Positions 8,670 to 17,607 of a stretch of 64,000 nt of DNA are shown here, in pieces; the first letter of the stretch is position 1; each line of letters starts with the position of its first letter. The stretch covers positions 157,000 through 220,999 of the forward strand of contig NZ_SDKD01000008.1 in the NCBI RefSeq assembly GCF_004521915.1. Direction: 5' to 3'. A program made the translations under genes and the position numbers. The notes beneath the pieces are model-generated. The model was given only the letters and a program-made list of their open reading frames with translations. It was not told where the DNA came from and made no database searches. Source of the DNA: Brevibacillus migulae. GTDB taxonomy: Bacteria > Bacillota > Bacilli > Brevibacillales > Brevibacillaceae.

Positions 8670-9134
8670 CTAACAGCTGACGGTTATGCGTGCCTCCAGC
8701 TGGGTGCCGTCCGCGACTTGATGTATTTCCATGTGCACCTCAGCCTCTTTCTCCTGCCAACGACCGATGGCTCCCGCGAGAATCCCGCATTCCAGGGACA
8801 AGCTCTGCCCCAATCGTTCCGCGGGAAGATAGTCGAACATAGGATGTGTTAGCCGATACGTAAACCGATTGGCCGATTCGGACAGCAGTTCCAGCTTGCC
8901 CAATCCCAGACGAATGAACGGGAACAGCAGTCCTTGTGAGGAGGTGATCGGAATTTTTCGGCCGATGTCTTTGCCGATCCAGTGCAAAATGGGCGCTTCC
9001 GAATCGCCGAGGAGCTGTTGGCAAATCGTTTGGCGGAGCACATGATAGCCAAGATAGGGCATGCTTGTCCGTTCGGCGTGTGCAATCAAATCAGCAGGCA
9101 GCAGTTGGGCCAGTTTATCCTGAGTGGTTTTCAT
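8670..9134 (-). CDS. yslB: YslB family protein (DUF2507)
   Basis: Small cytoplasmic protein of unknown function, 154 residues, found near sdhCAB in Bacillus, exactly as here. The sequence is mixed alpha/beta without signal peptide or membrane segments. Family features include GYHVLRQ near the N-terminus, W-I-GK-IGRK, and a C-terminal half ending in a beta strand (QLEARITVSC). The family belongs to the V4R-related ligand-binding folds (TRAPP/Bet3-like), so binding of a small hydrophobic ligand is possible but only inferred. The ATG at 9134 is preferred (AAAGGTG nine bases upstream); a GTG at 9146 would add four residues. Convergent with metX. Confidence 0.85.
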   Translation of the reverse strand: MKTTQDKLAQLLPADLIAHAERTSMPYLGYHVLRQTICQQLLGDSEAPILHWIGKDIGRKIPITSSQGLLFPFIRLGLGKLELLSESANRFTYRLTHPMFDYLPAERLGQSLSLECGILAGAIGRWQEKEAEVHMEIHQVADGTQLEARITVSC

Positions 9135-9146
9135 GTCACCTATCAC

Positions 9147-9570
9147 CTTTCTTCTTTTTCGTGTTACTATCCTATGAAAAAAGGGTAGAGAAAATGACAG
9201 AAAAGAAGAGAAAGAGGTGCATTGAAATTATGTGATTATTCTAACAATAGAATCAGTCTAATCACTTCTTGACGCTGTCAAGCCACAGGAGTACAATGGT
9301 TTTGGTCACTTTTAGTTCACTTTTACCTGCTATACTTTACTGTCATTGTTAGGGAACGAAGAAGGCGATTTTGCTGTGCAAATGCAACTCTTTTCTTTTT
9401 GCAAGAAAAAGGAGAAAAGAACGCGTAGACAAGATAGATTCGCACGGTTTCAAGGCGATTAAGGTGCTATACAATGGGTAAGGATAGTGGGGAAAAGGGG
9501 ATAATGGAAAAGTGCAGAGCGCTTTTCCGTTGGTTTACTGCTTTACATACTACGAAGGGGGGACCCATGC
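9147..9570. other. 424-base intergenic region between yslB and sdhC
   Basis: Divergent intergenic region holding the yslB start region at one end and the sdhC promoter and long leader at the other. No open frame with a ribosome binding site and no strong terminator or riboswitch was recognised. The sdh leader from the promoter to the ATG is about 265 bases, long enough for post-transcriptional control. Confidence 0.5.
9269..9297 (+). promoter_or_regulatory. Sigma-A promoter of sdhCAB
   Basis: TTGACG and TACAAT are separated by 17 bases. A second weaker -10 candidate (TATACT at 9331) lies just downstream. Confidence 0.65.
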
Positions 9571-10185
9571 ATGGCGAATAGCCATCAATTCTTAAGTCGC
9601 AGGCTTCATTCTTTGCTTGGTTTGTTTCCAATCGGTATCTACTTGATTTTCCACTTGTTGGCGAACCATCAAGCAACAAAAGGTCCTGAGGCATTCAACC
9701 AAGCGGTAGGTTTGATCGAGAGCTTGCCATTTTTGATCGTAATTGAATTCGTCATTATTTACATTCCGTTGCTGTTCCACGCGATCCTGGGCATCTATAT
9801 CGCGTTTCAGGCAAAGCACAATGTAGGAAGCTTTAGCTATGGACGCAACCAGATGTTTATGTGGCAACGCATTACAGGTATTATTACGCTGATCTTCATT
9901 GCATGGCATGTATGGGAAACACGGATTCAATTTGCGCTGGGGAATAAAGAATTGAATTATCAAATGATGGCGGACATCTTGAGCAACCCTGCGATGGTTG
10001 TATTCTATACCATCGGGATCTTGAGCGCGGTTTTCCATTTCTCCAACGGAATCTGGTCTTTCCTTGTTCATTGGGGAATCACTGTTGGTCCTCGTTCGCA
10101 ACGCTTGGCAACATACTTGACAATGGGTATCTTTGTCGTGGTGTCTTTCATTGGCTTGCGCGCGATGGCAGCATTCATTCAGTAG
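9571..10185 (+). CDS. sdhC: Succinate dehydrogenase cytochrome b558 subunit
   Basis: Membrane anchor of complex II; carries two b hemes and passes electrons from SdhB to menaquinone. The 204-residue protein (B. subtilis 202) shows five membrane spans. Its conserved histidines fall in HSLLGLFPIG, LIFHLL, LFHAILGIY, IAWHVWETR and VFHFSNGIW; four of these ligate heme in the family. AAGGGGGG precedes the ATG at a suitable distance. It is first in sdhCAB, the standard Bacillus order, with 18 bases to sdhA. Confidence 0.97.
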   Translation: MANSHQFLSRRLHSLLGLFPIGIYLIFHLLANHQATKGPEAFNQAVGLIESLPFLIVIEFVIIYIPLLFHAILGIYIAFQAKHNVGSFSYGRNQMFMWQRITGIITLIFIAWHVWETRIQFALGNKELNYQMMADILSNPAMVVFYTIGILSAVFHFSNGIWSFLVHWGITVGPRSQRLATYLTMGIFVVVSFIGLRAMAAFIQ

Positions 10186-10203
10186 GATAGGGGGACTTTC
10201 GCG

Positions 10204-11967
10204 ATGGCAAAAGGCAAACTGATCATCGTCGGCGGTGGACTTGCCGGCTTGATGGCGACAATTAAAGCAGCAGAAAAAGGTGTCCCTGTAGATCTCTTCT
10301 CCCTGGTTCCTGTAAAACGTTCTCACTCTGTCTGTGCGCAGGGCGGTATTAACGGAGCGGTTAATACAAAAGGGGAAGGCGACTCTACATGGGAACACTT
10401 TGACGATACAATTTACGGCGGCGACTTCCTCGCGAACCAACCACCGGTAAAAGCAATGTGTGATGCGGCACCTGGAATCATTTACATGCTGGACCGCATG
10501 GGTGTTATGTTTAACCGTACACCAGAGGGCTTGCTGGATTTCCGTCGTTTTGGTGGAACGAAGCACCACCGTACCGCATTTGCGGGTGCAACGACCGGTC
10601 AACAGCTTCTGTATGCATTGGATGAGCAAGTGCGCCGCTTTGAAGCGGAAGGTCTTGTGAAAAAATATGAGTATTGGGACTTCCTCGGAATCGTACAGGA
10701 TGATGCGGGTACCTGTCGCGGGATTACCGCACAAAACCTTCGTTCCGGTGAAATCGTTTCCTTCGCTTCTGACGCCGTCATTTTGGCGACAGGCGGACCG
10801 GGGATCATCTTCGGGAAAACGACCAACTCCATCATCAACACTGGTACGGCTGCTTCTGCGGTATATCAACAAGGCGTTATTTATGCAAACGGCGAATTCA
10901 TCCAAATTCACCCGACTGCGATTCCAGGGGATGACAAAAACCGTCTCATGTCGGAATCGGCTCGTGGAGAAGGCGGACGCATCTGGACTTATCGTGACGG
11001 GAAACCATGGTACTTCCTCGAGGAAAAATATCCGGCTTACGGAAACCTGGTTCCACGCGATATTGCAACCCGCGAAATTTTCCATGTTTGCGTAGATTTG
11101 AAGCTGGGGATCAACGGCGAGAACATGGTATACTTGGACTTGTCGCATAAAGATCCAAAAGAGCTGGATGTGAAGCTCGGCGGTATCATCGAGATCTACG
11201 AAAAATTCACAGGCGAAGACCCACGCAAAGTGCCTATGAAGATTTTCCCTGCTGTTCACTATTCCATGGGCGGCATGTGGGTTGACTACAACCAAATGAC
11301 CAATATTCCTGGCTTGTTCGCAGCAGGTGAGTGTGATTATTCCCAGCACGGTGCGAACCGTCTCGGTGCTAACTCCCTCCTTTCTGCCATCTTCGGCGGA
11401 ATGGTAGCGGGTCCGAAAGCATTGGAATACATCAATGGCTTGAAGCAAAGCACGGATTCCATGTCCACCACGATGTTTGATGCAGCTACGAAACAGCAGC
11501 AAGAGAAATACGACAACATCTTGAAAATGGACGGGACCGAAAACGCATATGTGATCCACCGCGAACTGGGCGAATGGATGACAGACAACGTGACGGTAGT
11601 GCGCTACAATGATCGTCTGCAAAAAACAGACGAGAAAATTCAGGAGCTCATGGAGCGTTACAAGCGCATCAACATCAACGATACCAATCGTTGGAGCAAC
11701 AGCGGAGCTTCATTTACGCGTCACCTGTGGAACATGCTGGTGCTCTCTCGTGTCATTACACTGGGCGCACTGCAGCGTGATGAGAGCCGCGGCGCTCACT
11801 ACAAACCTGAATTCCCTGAGCGTAATGACGAGCAGTTCCTGAAAACCACGATGGCGAAATACAACGCTGAGACTACAGCACCGGAAATTTACTACGAAGA
11901 CGTCGATATTTCGTTGATCCCGCCGCGTAAACGCGACTACTCTCAAAATAAGAAAGGTGGGGAATGA
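10204..11967 (+). CDS. sdhA: Succinate dehydrogenase flavoprotein subunit
   Basis: Oxidises succinate to fumarate in the TCA cycle with covalently bound FAD. The N-terminal dinucleotide fold reads IIVGGGLAGLMA, and RSHSVCAQGGING carries the His (about residue 41) that bonds FAD. Active-site segments HPTAIPG, ESARGEGG and SRGAHYKPEFP (with the substrate Arg) are present. The 587 residues match the B. subtilis subunit (586). Its stop overlaps a potential ATG of sdhB, so the two are translationally coupled. Confidence 0.98.
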   Translation: MAKGKLIIVGGGLAGLMATIKAAEKGVPVDLFSLVPVKRSHSVCAQGGINGAVNTKGEGDSTWEHFDDTIYGGDFLANQPPVKAMCDAAPGIIYMLDRMGVMFNRTPEGLLDFRRFGGTKHHRTAFAGATTGQQLLYALDEQVRRFEAEGLVKKYEYWDFLGIVQDDAGTCRGITAQNLRSGEIVSFASDAVILATGGPGIIFGKTTNSIINTGTAASAVYQQGVIYANGEFIQIHPTAIPGDDKNRLMSESARGEGGRIWTYRDGKPWYFLEEKYPAYGNLVPRDIATREIFHVCVDLKLGINGENMVYLDLSHKDPKELDVKLGGIIEIYEKFTGEDPRKVPMKIFPAVHYSMGGMWVDYNQMTNIPGLFAAGECDYSQHGANRLGANSLLSAIFGGMVAGPKALEYINGLKQSTDSMSTTMFDAATKQQQEKYDNILKMDGTENAYVIHRELGEWMTDNVTVVRYNDRLQKTDEKIQELMERYKRININDTNRWSNSGASFTRHLWNMLVLSRVITLGALQRDESRGAHYKPEFPERNDEQFLKTTMAKYNAETTAPEIYYEDVDISLIPPRKRDYSQNKKGGE

Positions 11968-11969
11968 TC

Positions 11970-12719
11970 ATGGCGGAAAAAGTTATTCACCTGATCATCA
12001 CCCGTCAGGACAGTCCTGACAGCGCTCCATATAAAGAAGAATTCAAGATTCCATATCGTCCCAACATGAACGTGATTTCCGCGTTGATGGAGATTCAGCG
12101 CAATCCAGTCAATGCAACCGGGCAGCATACATCTCCTATCACCTGGGAATCCAACTGCTTGGAAGAGGTATGTGGAGCATGCTCCATGGTGATTAACGGC
12201 AAACCGCGCCAAGCATGTACAGCACTGATTGACAAGCTGGAGCAGCCGATCCGTCTGGAACCAATGCGCACATTCCCAGTCCAACGTGACCTGTCCATCG
12301 ACCGCAGCCGTATGTTTGATGCTCTGAAACGGGTAAAAGCATGGATTCCGATTGATGGTACACACGATCTGGGACCTGGACCTCGCATGCCAGAGGTTGA
12401 GCGCCAATGGGCGTATGAACTGTCCAAATGCATGACTTGCGGGGTTTGCTTGGAAGCATGTCCAAACGTGAATGACAAAACAGCGTTTATCGGACCTTTC
12501 GCGATCTCCCAAGTGCGTCTGTTCAACCAGCATCCAACTGGTCAAATGAACAAACACGAGCGTCTGGAAGCATTGATGGAAGAAGGCGGTATCCAGGAAT
12601 GCGGTAACTCGCAAAACTGCGTACAGGCTTGCCCGAAAGGCATTCCACTCACCACTTCCATCGCGCATATGAATAAAGAAACAACCAAACACGCAATCAA
12701 GAAGTTTTTCTTCTCCTAA
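11970..12719 (+). CDS. sdhB: Succinate dehydrogenase iron-sulfur subunit
   Basis: Passes electrons from FAD to the heme subunit through three clusters. Cluster ligands are visible: CLEEVCGACSM plus a later Cys for [2Fe-2S], CMTCGVCLEACP for [4Fe-4S], and CGNSQNCVQACPKG for [3Fe-4S]/[4Fe-4S]. The start at 11970 has AAAGGTGG about nine bases upstream; the ATG at 11964, overlapping the sdhA stop, is closer than ideal. The predicted 249 residues fit the family (B. subtilis 253). A strong terminator follows the stop, ending the operon. Confidence 0.97.
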   Translation: MAEKVIHLIITRQDSPDSAPYKEEFKIPYRPNMNVISALMEIQRNPVNATGQHTSPITWESNCLEEVCGACSMVINGKPRQACTALIDKLEQPIRLEPMRTFPVQRDLSIDRSRMFDALKRVKAWIPIDGTHDLGPGPRMPEVERQWAYELSKCMTCGVCLEACPNVNDKTAFIGPFAISQVRLFNQHPTGQMNKHERLEALMEEGGIQECGNSQNCVQACPKGIPLTTSIAHMNKETTKHAIKKFFFS

Positions 12720-12735
12720 GATTGCGGAAAAAGAG

Positions 12736-12776
12736 CCCCTTGTCGGTAAAAAAGCCGGCAAGGGGTTTTGTTTTTT
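12736..12776 (+). terminator. Terminator of sdhCAB
   Basis: CCCCTTGTCGGT pairs with GCCGGCAAGGGG around AAAAAA, followed by TTTTGTTTTTT. Confidence 0.9.
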
Positions 12777-12793
12777 GCTGCGGTGGTGCTTCC

Positions 12794-13011
12794 GCTACTG
12801 CGGTGGGGGTGAGTATATTCCAAAACTCCGCTTCATTCTCCACCCCGCTGTGGGTGGGACTGGCCGCTCCGCAGCAAATCGCGGGGTGTGCAAAAAGTGG
12901 TATCGCTTTGCAGTTTAGCCGGGTTTGCACCCCTTTTTCCCACGATTCACTGCTCCGCTGGGTCGGGTTCCGCAGGCGCTCCGTTTCGGAATATGCTCAC
13001 CCGCGTAGCAG
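12794..13011. repeat. Intergenic long inverted-repeat element, copy A
   Basis: The element of about 218 bases has related inverted ends: the left end GCTACTGCGGTGGGGGTGAG.. is mirrored on the right by ..GCTCACCCGCGTAGCAG, with GAGTATATTCC/GGAATATGCTC just inside. An inner pair GGGGTGTGCA/TTTGCACCCC continues the fold. Its left arm is similar along its whole length to the left arms of copies at 17.1 and 46.9 kb; markers are GCAGCAAATCGCGGGG (12871-12886) and AAAAAGTGGTATCGCTT. It begins 18 bases after the sdh terminator. No credible coding capacity. Confidence 0.75.
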
Positions 13012-13018
13012 AAGCTTT

Positions 13019-13240
13019 TTTGAATAAGTAATGCAGGGAGCAGCTTCAGGAAGCTGGAAATGCACAACAGCCAACGCCAAAAAGCTTGTTTATTCAATTT
13101 TTATCCTGCTCGCTGATGAATACCTTTCTGCCTCGGATGGAAAACTGATGAAAATGGCACATCTTTTGTAAAACGGAGAAGTGTGCCCGATGGCCAAGCG
13201 AAAACCGTTGGCGAACGCAAGTTTTCGATAGGAGGTTGCA
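13019..13240. other. Intergenic region upstream of the subtilase gene
   Basis: Contains a perfect 8-bp inverted repeat TTGAATAA/TTATTCAA enclosing a small hairpin CAGCTTC/GAAGCTG, which may be an outer part or remnant of the repeat element next to it. No clear sigma-A promoter is visible; the ribosome binding site is AGGAGG. Confidence 0.35.
13199..13227 (+). promoter_or_regulatory. Hairpin just upstream of the subtilase ribosome binding site
   Basis: CGAAAAC/GTTTTCG form a 7-bp stem, with CGTT/AACG inside it and an unpaired CAA on the 3' side. The AGGAGG follows three bases later. The segment TTGGCG...CAAGTTTTCGAT is nearly repeated before the permease gene at 2.2 kb. Confidence 0.4.
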
Positions 13241-16200
13241 ATGAAAAAACGGTTGATCAGTTCAGGAACAGCGTTATCATTACTCATCTTTCCCATCTCG
13301 GTCTATTCCCCCGAAACTTCCGCAAACGCACAACCGTTTCAGTCTGTTTCTTCACGTGATACGTTCACGAAACAAGTGACCCAGGATATTCATGCAGCGC
13401 GTGTATACAACGCGTTTCCAGGCAGCGGCGCAGCAACCAAAAAGAATGGGATGACCGCTGATGAATGGATGAATGTGGGAGAAGTGGTACTGGGCGAAAA
13501 AGTGAATGAAGGGCCTTCCTCCAACCTGGAAATGATTGAGGCCACAAAGGCATGGCAGCAATATGGGGTGAGAGGCGAGGGGATGCTGATCTCCGTGATC
13601 GATACCGGAATCAACCCGAAGCATCCGGACATGGCTCCTCCGAGGGACAAGCGCAGCGCCCAGCAAAAAGCAGGATCGACGCAAAAAGTCATTCCCGGAT
13701 ATAACTGGGCCGATCGTGACCAAGTCACCAAAGATGTCGGAGAATCGCAGCACGGGATGCATGTCGCAGGCATTGCGGCAGGCAATGGAAAGGTGAAGGG
13801 TGTCGCGCCAGAAGCCCAGCTGCTCAGCCAAAAGGTATTCAGCAATTATCAAGGAGACGTACCGGGCTTGACGGAATCGATTCTGTTTGCGATCAATGAC
13901 TCGATTGCCAAAAAAGCGGATGTAATCAATCTAAGCCTCGGCTCTTCCGCAGGCTATGTGGATGATACGAACATGGAGCAATATGCAATCAAGCGGGCGG
14001 TTGACAACGGTGTGATCGTGGTTGCCGCCGCAGGAAATGATGGTTACTTTGGCAGCGATAAAGTATTGGAGCAAAATCCGGATACGTCCATGGTCGGTTC
14101 GCCAGGACTTGCGCCGGATGCGCTCTCTGTCGCTTCTGCCAACAGCACCACATTGGCGGGGGTAAGCTTTGCCGTCAAGCAAGTGGAGGGACTCGAGCGT
14201 GTGGTCTACCTGCAGGCACATGCAAGCAATGGCGAGTCTTTGCGTCCAACCCAGGCGCTTACGCGGGAATACCCGCTCATCTACATGGGAAAAGGGAAAA
14301 AGGAAGATTACAACGTCTCGGTCAAAGGAAAAGTAGTGCTGGTAGAACGGGGTGTCATTACCTTTGATGAGAAGCTTCGCTTGGCCAAAGAAGCAGGAGC
14401 TGCGGGAGTCATCGTGTACAATGATCAACCGGGCCCCATCATCATCAGTGCGGAAGAAAGCAAGAATATCCCTGCTGTTTCCATCTTGAAGCAGACAGGA
14501 GAAACACTGGCCGCAGCGCTGAAAAAAGGGAAAAAGGTCAGTATCTCTTTCGATGGCCAATATGGGCAAAATCTCTTGCCTTACCCGCACGGTGGCACGA
14601 TTTCTTCCTTCTCTTCTTGGGGGCCGACACCAGATTTGCAATTCAAGCCGGAAATTACAGCGCCCGGCGGTGGCATCCTCTCTACGGTAAAAGAGGGCGA
14701 TTACGCGGTAAAAAGCGGGACGTCCATGGCGACTCCGCATGTGGCGGGGGCAATGGCTTTGATGAAGCAATCTTATCAAAAAATGGGACGCACCCTGCAA
14801 GGAAGGGCCCTCGTCGAAACGATGAAGGCTGCCGCGATGAACACAGCCCAACCGATTTTAGATCCGCGAGAAACCGCTACTGCCACTGTAGGAAGCCAAA
14901 AAGGCGAGCTCCCCTACTCACCGCGTGTGCAGGGAGCTGGCATGCTGCAAATCGCGAAAGCCATTCAGACCCCCGTCATCGTGGCTGATCGAAAAGGAAA
15001 GGCGGGCGTTTCCTTGGGCGAGATCGGTGCGACCACGACGTTTTCCTTATTTATTGAAAACAAGTTTGGCAAGAAACCGATCTCGTACCAGGTTGGGGAT
15101 GCCTTTGGCGTATTAACCGACTTGCATCGAGATGGCTACAATTGGTTTCGGGAGACGCTGCTGCCGGATGCCAAGCTGCAAGTATCTCCTTCCCAGGTGA
15201 CGGTAGCCCCTGGGCAGCGAAAAGAAGTGAAAGTGACTGTCACGATTCCGTCCAACAGTCCGCGTAATATTTTTGCGGAAGGCTATGTCCGGTTTCAGCC
15301 ACAAGCGGAAGATGTCCCGGTCCTGCATGTGCCCTATTTTGGCTTCTATGGCAGCTGGAATGAGCCGCGTGTCATGGATGCCCCCATGTGGGAAGAGAGC
15401 AGCCAGGAAAAACGGACAGGTGTCAAAACGACCTGGTATCATGACAAGGAAAACGACAAATGGAAGTACCGTGATTATCTCGGTGTGACCGGGATCAATG
15501 AGGATGGTTATATTCAGGTCGATCCAAGCCGCGTCGCTTTTTCACCCAATGGTGATGGACATTATGACAAGGCAGCTCCTTCCATTACCTTTTTACGCAA
15601 TGCCAAGCAGGTAGCCATCGATGTGCTGGATCACGAAGGAAAGGTCATCCGCTCGTTGGCCAGAGATGAAAACATTACGAAATTCGATCAATCCAAGCTG
15701 GGGATTCCTTATTACTACACGGAGAAGGAAGAATGGAGCTGGGACGGAAAAGCCTACTCGACAGAAAAAGGAGAATACACGCAGGTCCCGGACGGATCGT
15801 ATCAATTTCAGATCCGCGCGAAAAACGACAGCCGCAACGCCAATTGGCAGACCATGACGCTGCCCATCCATGTGGACACAAAAGCGCCCAGTTTATCCGC
15901 CTCTCTGGAAGGAAACCGGGTGCACTGGTCTAGTAAGGACAAGGATGTCCAAGGCTATCTTCTCTATATAGACGGGAAAAAGACGGGAGGTCCGTATTCG
16001 GCCACGGAAAAAGGGACGATCGTCAGTCAGCCGCAGAAGAAAATGACAGTAGTGGCGTATGACTATGCAGGCAATATGACGATGGTGCATGTGAATGGCC
16101 GAAGCGATACGATGCCGCCTACCGTTCATTTCCCGGATGATCTGTTTGAGCAAATTTTGGTGACGAATCGCCCGAATGTCCCCATTCACGGCAGGGTGAG

Positions 16201-17020
16201 CGGCGAAGACATGCCCGATCGGATCCGGATGACGATCAACAAGACTCCTGTAAAAGTGGAAGAGGATGGAAGCTTTGAAACGGTGCTGCAGCTGCCGGAG
16301 GGTTTGCATTTTGTCATGTATCGGGTGAGTGATGTATACGGGAACGCCAGACAGTTCACCCAGCGTGTCATCGTGGATATGACTCCCCCTCAGCTGCAGC
16401 TGATCAATGATGGGACAGAGGAGCCGTACTTTGATTCCGCGACAAAACGAATGCTCCTTCCCCTGCGCTTGCAGTATCGGGATGCAACCTACAAAGGGAT
16501 GCTGAAGGTCAATGGACAAATTATCGATAGCTGGGAAGAAGATCAGTTGGAAAAAGCCGTGCAAAAATTGTTTGTTCATCCGCTTTCGTTGAAGCAAGGA
16601 GAAAATCGTCTGCTGGTCGAGGGGATAGATGATGCAGGAAACCAATCGAACCTGGTCGTCCATGCCTATGTCGATACCAATGCCGGTACGTTGGTCCTCC
16701 ATCACGGCGAACAGCGATTGACTTATCAGGCCAAGGAATTGCCTACGCCAAGCCTGCAATTGTCCAAACCAAGCTATGAAGGGAAAGTCGGCGAACCGCT
16801 TGTCCTGCAAGGCAAAGTCAATTCATCCTTGCCAGCACGCTTTCAATTTTACTATGGAGAAAATCGTTTGTATGCGGATGTCAATGATCGCAATGAGTTC
16901 CGCCTGACTTTGCCTGAGGTGAAGGAAGGCAAGGAAAAAGTAATCGTGATCGCCATCGATGATCTAGGACGTGAGCAGCGGCTCGATGTACCAGTCATCG
17001 GGAAAAAACCAAAAGACTAG
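13241..17020 (+). CDS. Large secreted subtilisin-family (S8) serine protease with PA domain
   Basis: Extracellular endopeptidase, 1259 residues, resembling Vpr/C5a-peptidase-type subtilases. Order of parts: signal peptide (residues 1-30, ending ETSANA); a propeptide-like stretch; the catalytic domain with Asp121 (VIDTGINPKHPD), His171 (SQHGMHVAG) and Ser495 (SGTSMATPHVAG); a protease-associated domain inserted before the Ser at roughly 310-430; then over 600 residues of beta-rich modules, including Fn3-like and Big-like repeats (several DxxGN turns, VDTKAPSL, VDMTPPQLQL). No LPXTG or S-layer motif is seen at the C-terminus, so it is probably released. It is monocistronic, between two copies of an intergenic repeat. 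Confidence 0.93.
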   Translation: MKKRLISSGTALSLLIFPISVYSPETSANAQPFQSVSSRDTFTKQVTQDIHAARVYNAFPGSGAATKKNGMTADEWMNVGEVVLGEKVNEGPSSNLEMIEATKAWQQYGVRGEGMLISVIDTGINPKHPDMAPPRDKRSAQQKAGSTQKVIPGYNWADRDQVTKDVGESQHGMHVAGIAAGNGKVKGVAPEAQLLSQKVFSNYQGDVPGLTESILFAINDSIAKKADVINLSLGSSAGYVDDTNMEQYAIKRAVDNGVIVVAAAGNDGYFGSDKVLEQNPDTSMVGSPGLAPDALSVASANSTTLAGVSFAVKQVEGLERVVYLQAHASNGESLRPTQALTREYPLIYMGKGKKEDYNVSVKGKVVLVERGVITFDEKLRLAKEAGAAGVIVYNDQPGPIIISAEESKNIPAVSILKQTGETLAAALKKGKKVSISFDGQYGQNLLPYPHGGTISSFSSWGPTPDLQFKPEITAPGGGILSTVKEGDYAVKSGTSMATPHVAGAMALMKQSYQKMGRTLQGRALVETMKAAAMNTAQPILDPRETATATVGSQKGELPYSPRVQGAGMLQIAKAIQTPVIVADRKGKAGVSLGEIGATTTFSLFIENKFGKKPISYQVGDAFGVLTDLHRDGYNWFRETLLPDAKLQVSPSQVTVAPGQRKEVKVTVTIPSNSPRNIFAEGYVRFQPQAEDVPVLHVPYFGFYGSWNEPRVMDAPMWEESSQEKRTGVKTTWYHDKENDKWKYRDYLGVTGINEDGYIQVDPSRVAFSPNGDGHYDKAAPSITFLRNAKQVAIDVLDHEGKVIRSLARDENITKFDQSKLGIPYYYTEKEEWSWDGKAYSTEKGEYTQVPDGSYQFQIRAKNDSRNANWQTMTLPIHVDTKAPSLSASLEGNRVHWSSKDKDVQGYLLYIDGKKTGGPYSATEKGTIVSQPQKKMTVVAYDYAGNMTMVHVNGRSDTMPPTVHFPDDLFEQILVTNRPNVPIHGRVSGEDMPDRIRMTINKTPVKVEEDGSFETVLQLPEGLHFVMYRVSDVYGNARQFTQRVIVDMTPPQLQLINDGTEEPYFDSATKRMLLPLRLQYRDATYKGMLKVNGQIIDSWEEDQLEKAVQKLFVHPLSLKQGENRLLVEGIDDAGNQSNLVVHAYVDTNAGTLVLHHGEQRLTYQAKELPTPSLQLSKPSYEGKVGEPLVLQGKVNSSLPARFQFYYGENRLYADVNDRNEFRLTLPEVKEGKEKVIVIAIDDLGREQRLDVPVIGKKPKD

Positions 17021-17030
17021 CAAGACAGGG

Positions 17031-17076
17031 CCCACACGCAAGGTGTTATGCAAAACTCGTGTGGGTTTCTTTTTTT
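17031..17076 (+). terminator. Terminator of the subtilase gene
   Basis: CCCACACG/CGTGTGGG stem with a 19-base loop followed by TTTCTTTTTTT. Confidence 0.8.
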
Positions 17077-17081
17077 CGGGG

Positions 17082-17520
17082 CTACGGTGGGGAGTCTGTT
17101 TCACAACGCCGCTTCATTCCGGGCCTCGCTGTGGGCAGTGGCACTCCGTAGCAAATAGCAGGAGTTCGAAAAAGTGGGATCACTTCGTGGCTGTGGCTGA
17201 GAGAGCATGTTTCGCAACTCTGCTTGATTCTACGCAATTAAGGGAAGAGGGACTGTCCGCTCTGCAGCTTGGGGAGGGGGGCGGCCCTTGTTCCTGCCAT
17301 TTACCGCTCCGGTCGGCAGGACTACGTAGGCGCTCGGTTTCGATATATGCTCTCCTGTGTTAAAACGGTACACGATTGTCGAGCAAACCCCATCGGTTGA
17401 ATACGCTTCGTCGAAACTTTTTGCGCGACGTACCGTTTTTGGCAGCGGAACCGGACAGTGAATACCCCCGGTGGGTGTGGCAAGAACGTAGCCCGCCCTC
17501 TCTTCCCTTCCCCCACCACG
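17082..17520. repeat. Intergenic long inverted-repeat element, copy B (composite)
   Basis: The left arm from 17082 resembles copy A through CTACGGTGGGGAG, CGCCGCTTCATTC, GCTGTGGG, TAGCAAATAGCAGGA and CGAAAAAGTGGGATCACTT. The segment ACGTAGGCGCTCGGTTTCGATATATGCTC (17323-17351, recognised by GGCGCTC and TATGCTC) matches the right arm of copy A. About 100 extra bases separate the arms. The stretch 17363-17520 adds a perfect AAAACGGTAC/GTACCGTTTT inverted repeat and ends in CCTTCCCCCACCAC, which mirrors the element's usual GTGG-rich end. It starts right after the subtilase terminator. No supported gene. Confidence 0.6.
17363..17438. repeat. Hairpin-forming inverted repeat inside copy B
   Basis: The perfect 10-bp arms AAAACGGTAC (17363) and GTACCGTTTT (17429) continue inward as GTCGAGCAAA/TTTGCGCGAC with one mismatch. 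The loop is about 30 bases. Confidence 0.6.
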
Positions 17521-17524
17521 ATGT

Positions 17525-17554
17525 TTGCACAAACCCTATACGAGTGCCTAAAAT
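17525..17554 (+). promoter_or_regulatory. Possible promoter of the 124-residue unknown gene
   Basis: TTGCAC and TAAAAT are separated by 18 bases. Confidence 0.35.
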
Positions 17555-17607
17555 AACGTATCTTCCTTATATTGGAATATAATCTCAACAAAATGCAGGT
17601 GAAAATC

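Noticed and set aside
9592..11622. Open frame of 676 codons on the minus strand opposite sdhC-sdhA
   Set aside because: Low-complexity Cys/His/Arg-rich translation, no ribosome binding site, and it is fully antisense to two certain genes.
12722..13027. 101-codon frame after sdhB
   Set aside because: Starts inside the sdh terminator and runs through repeat copy A; no ribosome binding site.
16971..17363. 130-codon frame after the subtilase gene
   Set aside because: Overlaps the end of the subtilase gene, its terminator and repeat copy B; composition follows the repeat.
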